A stretch of 64,000 nt of DNA from Chromatocurvus sp964613795 (GTDB lineage: Bacteria > Pseudomonadota > Gammaproteobacteria > Pseudomonadales > Halieaceae): the NCBI GenBank assembly GCA_964613795.1, contig CAZTJR010000016.1, positions 4,454-68,453 on the forward strand. Direction: 5' to 3'. The position numbers were made by a program, and so were the translations under genes. Shown here in pieces: positions 61,505-64,000 of this stretch (position 1 is the first letter of the stretch; the number at the start of each line of letters is the position of its first letter). The notes under the pieces are model-generated. The model was not told where the DNA came from and did not search any database. It was given only the letters and a program-made list of their open reading frames with translations.

Positions 61505-62856
61505 TGCAGAAACGCTTTTTCGGTACAGACGGCATACGAGGCAAAGTGGGCGAGTCGCCCATTACTCCCGATTTCATGCTCAAGCTCGGCTGGGCCTGCG
61601 GTCGCGTATTTATCCGTCATGCTGGCTCTTCGGGGCGTTGCTCTATCATTATTGGCAAGGATACACGCGTATCCGGCTACATGTTCGAGTCGGCGCTTGA
61701 AGCCGGTCTGGTGGCGGCGGGGGTCGACGTCAAGCTTCTGGGGCCAATGCCCACGCCTGCAGTCGCGCTCATGACGCGAACGCACAACGCGGATGCCGGC
61801 ATTGTCATCAGCGCCTCGCACAATCCTTTTTATGACAACGGCATCAAGTTCTTTTCCGCCAGCGGGGCCAAACTGCCCGACGCCATGGAGCTGGAAATCG
61901 AGGCTGAGCTGGAAAAGCCGCTGGCCACGGTCAGCTCCCGCGACATTGGTAAGGTGCAGCGTGTGGTCGATGCAGCGGGGCGCTATATAGAGTTTTGCAA
62001 GTCCACAGTTCCCGAGGGCTTCAGCCTGCGCGGTCTGCGTATTGCGATCGACTGCGCTCACGGCGCAACCTACAGTATCGCCCCGAGTGTACTGGGTGAG
62101 CTAGGCGCAGACGTCAGAGCAATCGGTGTGCATCCTGATGGCTTCAACATCAATGAAGCGGTGGGATCGACCGATATGCGCGCGCTCTGCAACCTGGTTC
62201 GGGAAACCGGAGCCGATCTCGGCGTGGCCTACGATGGCGATGGCGATCGGGTGCTTTTTGCAGACGAGCGCGGCGAGATTGTGGATGGCGATGAGCTTCT
62301 CTACGTCATTGCGCGACATCGAGTGCAAACCGGTATCGGCGAGGCGGGCGTGGTGGGAACACTTATGTCGAACCTCGGGCTCGAGCTGGCGCTCAGGGAC
62401 CTGGGTCTGCAGTTCAAGCGGGCTAAGGTTGGCGACCGCTATGTTCGCGAGTTGATGGAGAGCGAGACATGGCGGCTCGGGGGTGAGTCGTCAGGACATA
62501 TCATCTGCAGCGATGTCACCACCACAGGAGACGGTATCGTGGCGTCGCTGCAGGTGTTACGTGCATTGGCTCACGCTGATATGCCGCTGTCTGACCTTGT
62601 TGCCGGCATGACGCGCATGCCGCAGACCATGCTGAATGTCCGTCTTCGGGCAAAATGTGATGTCGGGGACTACCCGGCTATTGCGACGGCCGTGGCGGAA
62701 ACGGAGGCGGAGCTGGGCGGTGATGGACGCGTCCTCCTGCGGCCCTCCGGCACCGAACCCGTTATCAGAGTCATGGTAGAGGGGCGCGATGCCCAGCAAG
62801 TCGCGTCGCTTTGCTCGCGTCTCGCCGGCACAGTTGAAAGCTGTATCGGGGTATGA
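61501..62856 (+). CDS. glmM: Phosphoglucosamine mutase
   Basis: A 451-residue enzyme that converts glucosamine-6-phosphate to glucosamine-1-phosphate for peptidoglycan and lipopolysaccharide. Phosphoserine loop GIVISASHNPFYDNG near 97-111, metal-binding DGDGDRV near 242-248 and sugar/phosphate sites GGESSGHIIC near 325 and RPSGTEPVIRVMVE near 410 are all present. Two ATGs, 61501 and 61504, overlap the folP stop; either gives the same protein bar one residue. It is coupled to folP as in Pseudomonas and E. coli. Confidence 0.96.
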   Translation: MMQKRFFGTDGIRGKVGESPITPDFMLKLGWACGRVFIRHAGSSGRCSIIIGKDTRVSGYMFESALEAGLVAAGVDVKLLGPMPTPAVALMTRTHNADAGIVISASHNPFYDNGIKFFSASGAKLPDAMELEIEAELEKPLATVSSRDIGKVQRVVDAAGRYIEFCKSTVPEGFSLRGLRIAIDCAHGATYSIAPSVLGELGADVRAIGVHPDGFNINEAVGSTDMRALCNLVRETGADLGVAYDGDGDRVLFADERGEIVDGDELLYVIARHRVQTGIGEAGVVGTLMSNLGLELALRDLGLQFKRAKVGDRYVRELMESETWRLGGESSGHIICSDVTTTGDGIVASLQVLRALAHADMPLSDLVAGMTRMPQTMLNVRLRAKCDVGDYPAIATAVAETEAELGGDGRVLLRPSGTEPVIRVMVEGRDAQQVASLCSRLAGTVESCIGV

Positions 62857-62923
62857 CGAGGCCTATTGTCAGTTCAGGCCATGTTGGTTACTATGGCGCC
62901 CCTTTGCGGTTCGGGTGCTTCTG

Positions 62924-63670
62924 ATGCGACGGAAACTGGTCGCCGGGAACTGGAAAATGCACGGCCGTCTGGCAGCCAATCAGGCGCTTCTGGACGCACT
63001 GGTTCAGGCGCAGTTGCCAGCTGGCGTGGACGTCGTTGTCTGTCCTCCCTACGTTTATTTACAGCAGGTCGCGGCCCTTTGCGCAGGGAGTGGTGTTGTT
63101 GCAGGAGGGCAGGACTGCAGTCACATGCCGGAAGGCGCTTACACCGGTGAAGTGGCGGCGCCAATGCTGGCAGATATCGGCTGCGACTGGGTGATCATAG
63201 GTCATTCCGAGCGTAGGCAGTATCACGAGGAGTCGTCTTCCCTTCTTGCGGCGAAGATAGCGGTTTCCGTTGAAGCCGGATTGGCACCCATATTCTGTGT
63301 CGGTGAAACCCGACAGGAGCGCGAGGCCGGTGAAGCGGAAATGGTAGTATTGGCCCAGCTGCGCGACGTGCTAGCGGACCTGCCATCAGTACCTGAACTC
63401 GTCATTGCCTACGAGCCCGTCTGGGCAATTGGCACGGGCCTCACCGCAACGGCGGATGAGGCTCAGGAAATGCACGCATTCATCCGCACGAAACTGCAGT
63501 CCATCACGGGCAGCGGGGAGCGTACGAGAATCGTGTACGGTGGCAGCGTCAAAGCCACAAACGCCGCAGCGCTGTTTGCCTGTGACGATATAGATGGCGC
63601 ACTGGTCGGCGGCGCGTCACTCCACGCTGCTGACTTTGCAGCCATCGTGCGCGCCGCGGCTGCGGCCTGA
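62924..63670 (+). CDS. tpiA: Triosephosphate isomerase
   Basis: A 248-residue TIM-barrel enzyme interconverting dihydroxyacetone phosphate and glyceraldehyde-3-phosphate. Active-site residues: Asn-Lys in GNWKMHG near 8-14, His in VIIGHSERRQY near 90-100 and Glu in AYEPVWAIGTGLTA near 165-178. The phosphate loops YGGSVKATN and GALVGGASL are intact. The ATG at 62924 gives the family N-terminus (MRRKLVAGNWKM); an open frame from 62789 overlaps glmM and is not used. The ribosome site is weak. Confidence 0.96.
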   Translation: MRRKLVAGNWKMHGRLAANQALLDALVQAQLPAGVDVVVCPPYVYLQQVAALCAGSGVVAGGQDCSHMPEGAYTGEVAAPMLADIGCDWVIIGHSERRQYHEESSSLLAAKIAVSVEAGLAPIFCVGETRQEREAGEAEMVVLAQLRDVLADLPSVPELVIAYEPVWAIGTGLTATADEAQEMHAFIRTKLQSITGSGERTRIVYGGSVKATNAAALFACDDIDGALVGGASLHAADFAAIVRAAAAA

Positions 63671-63698
63671 CGAATAACGCCCCAGGGGCAGAGGACGT

Positions 63699-64000
63699 AT
63701 GGAACAAATAGTGTTAATCGTGCATCTGGTGTTGGCCCTGTCCATCATCGGCCTGATTCTTTTGCAGCAGGGAAAAGGCGCTGACATGGGTGCCTCTTTC
63801 GGAGCCGGCGCATCACAGACGCTGTTTGGCAGCGACGGCAGTGGCAATGTACTGACCCGGGCGACTGCGTGGCTTGCGGCGCTTTTCTTTGCCACCAGTT
63901 TCGGGCTGGCCATGATCGCCACGCAAAAGACCCGCGTGTCGGATGATCTGGATCTCGTTATTCCACAGTCCGTGCAGCAGCCCGCACGTGAGCAGGCACC
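63699..64000 (+). CDS. secG: Preprotein translocase subunit SecG, cut by window end
   Basis: The first 100 residues of SecG, an accessory inner-membrane subunit of the SecYEG channel. Two helices (IVLIVHLVLALSIIGLILL and ATAWLAALFFATSFGLAMI) flank the conserved loop QQGKGADMGASFGAGASQT with LFGSDGSGN. GAGGACGT precedes the ATG at 63699. The downstream part, beyond IPQSVQQPAREQ, continues outside the window. The position right after tpiA matches Pseudomonas and E. coli relatives. Confidence 0.94.
   Translation, partial: MEQIVLIVHLVLALSIIGLILLQQGKGADMGASFGAGASQTLFGSDGSGNVLTRATAWLAALFFATSFGLAMIATQKTRVSDDLDLVIPQSVQQPAREQA

Noticed and set aside
1..64000. tRNA, rRNA, CRISPR, IS element or prophage
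   Set aside because: No clover-leaf, direct-repeat array, transposase motif or phage structural gene was recognised in reading the window. A tRNA scan could still find something.

Overview
The window looks like chromosome of a high-GC gammaproteobacterium, probably marine or environmental. The best evidence is the block from 52.5 kb to the right end, carA-carB-greA-(yhbY on the other strand)-rlmE-ftsH-folP-glmM-tpiA-secG, which has the gammaproteobacterial order known from Pseudomonas and its relatives. Genes are densely packed. Many are coupled by ATGA or GTGA overlaps, and GTG or TTG starts are common. I see no insertion sequence, phage, CRISPR array, rRNA or tRNA.

Layout. 0-5 kb: the C-terminus of an unknown protein, two small unknown genes, an aldo/keto reductase, a broken response-regulator/HD-GYP gene, cyclopropane fatty acid synthase and a GNAT acetyltransferase. 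5-14.8 kb: a periplasmic/membrane sulfur operon on the minus strand (DsrE-like protein, tandem rhodanese, YeeE/YedE thiosulfate-type transporter, tiny membrane protein). After it come propionyl-CoA synthetase, an acetoacetate-decarboxylase-family protein, a DUF2892-Crp/Fnr pair, a CPA2 antiporter and an MFS transporter. The same 13-bp palindrome lies about 70 bp ahead of both the sulfur operon and the DUF2892-Crp pair.

14.8-34.6 kb is the most unusual part. It holds three TPR-sulfotransferases, two TonB-dependent receptors, two secreted C69-like Ntn-hydrolases whose nucleophile position is Ser, a trigger-factor-like protein without its PPIase domain, a di-heme peroxidase (CcpA/MauG family) and a PrnB-family (IDO/TDO-type) heme enzyme. 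Translational coupling links sulfotransferase 1 to the trigger-factor relative, sulfotransferase 2 to one Ntn-hydrolase, sulfotransferase 3 to the PrnB-like protein, and receptor 1 to the other Ntn-hydrolase. This looks like an envelope system for uptake and modification or processing of a peptide-like substrate, but the substrate and chemistry are inference. An HdeD-like protein and a P-type ATPase with changed ion-site residues sit in the middle.

34.7-52.2 kb: a DUF5666 lipoprotein, a Yip1-family protein, an MFS exporter and a YbjN-like protein. Then comes an 11-kb acyl-CoA degradation operon: a paired catalytic/non-catalytic acyl-CoA dehydrogenase, CoA ligase, a third dehydrogenase, MaoC hydratase, SDR, thiolase, quinone oxidoreductase, Fe-alcohol dehydrogenase and thioesterase. 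A perfect inverted repeat precedes it. An SDR-MFS pair lies at its end.

52.2-64 kb: the housekeeping block. carA starts at TTG behind a leader carrying an intrinsic-terminator hairpin. A perfect 12-bp terminator stem lies inside the first codons of folP. A heat-shock-like promoter candidate lies ahead of ftsH.
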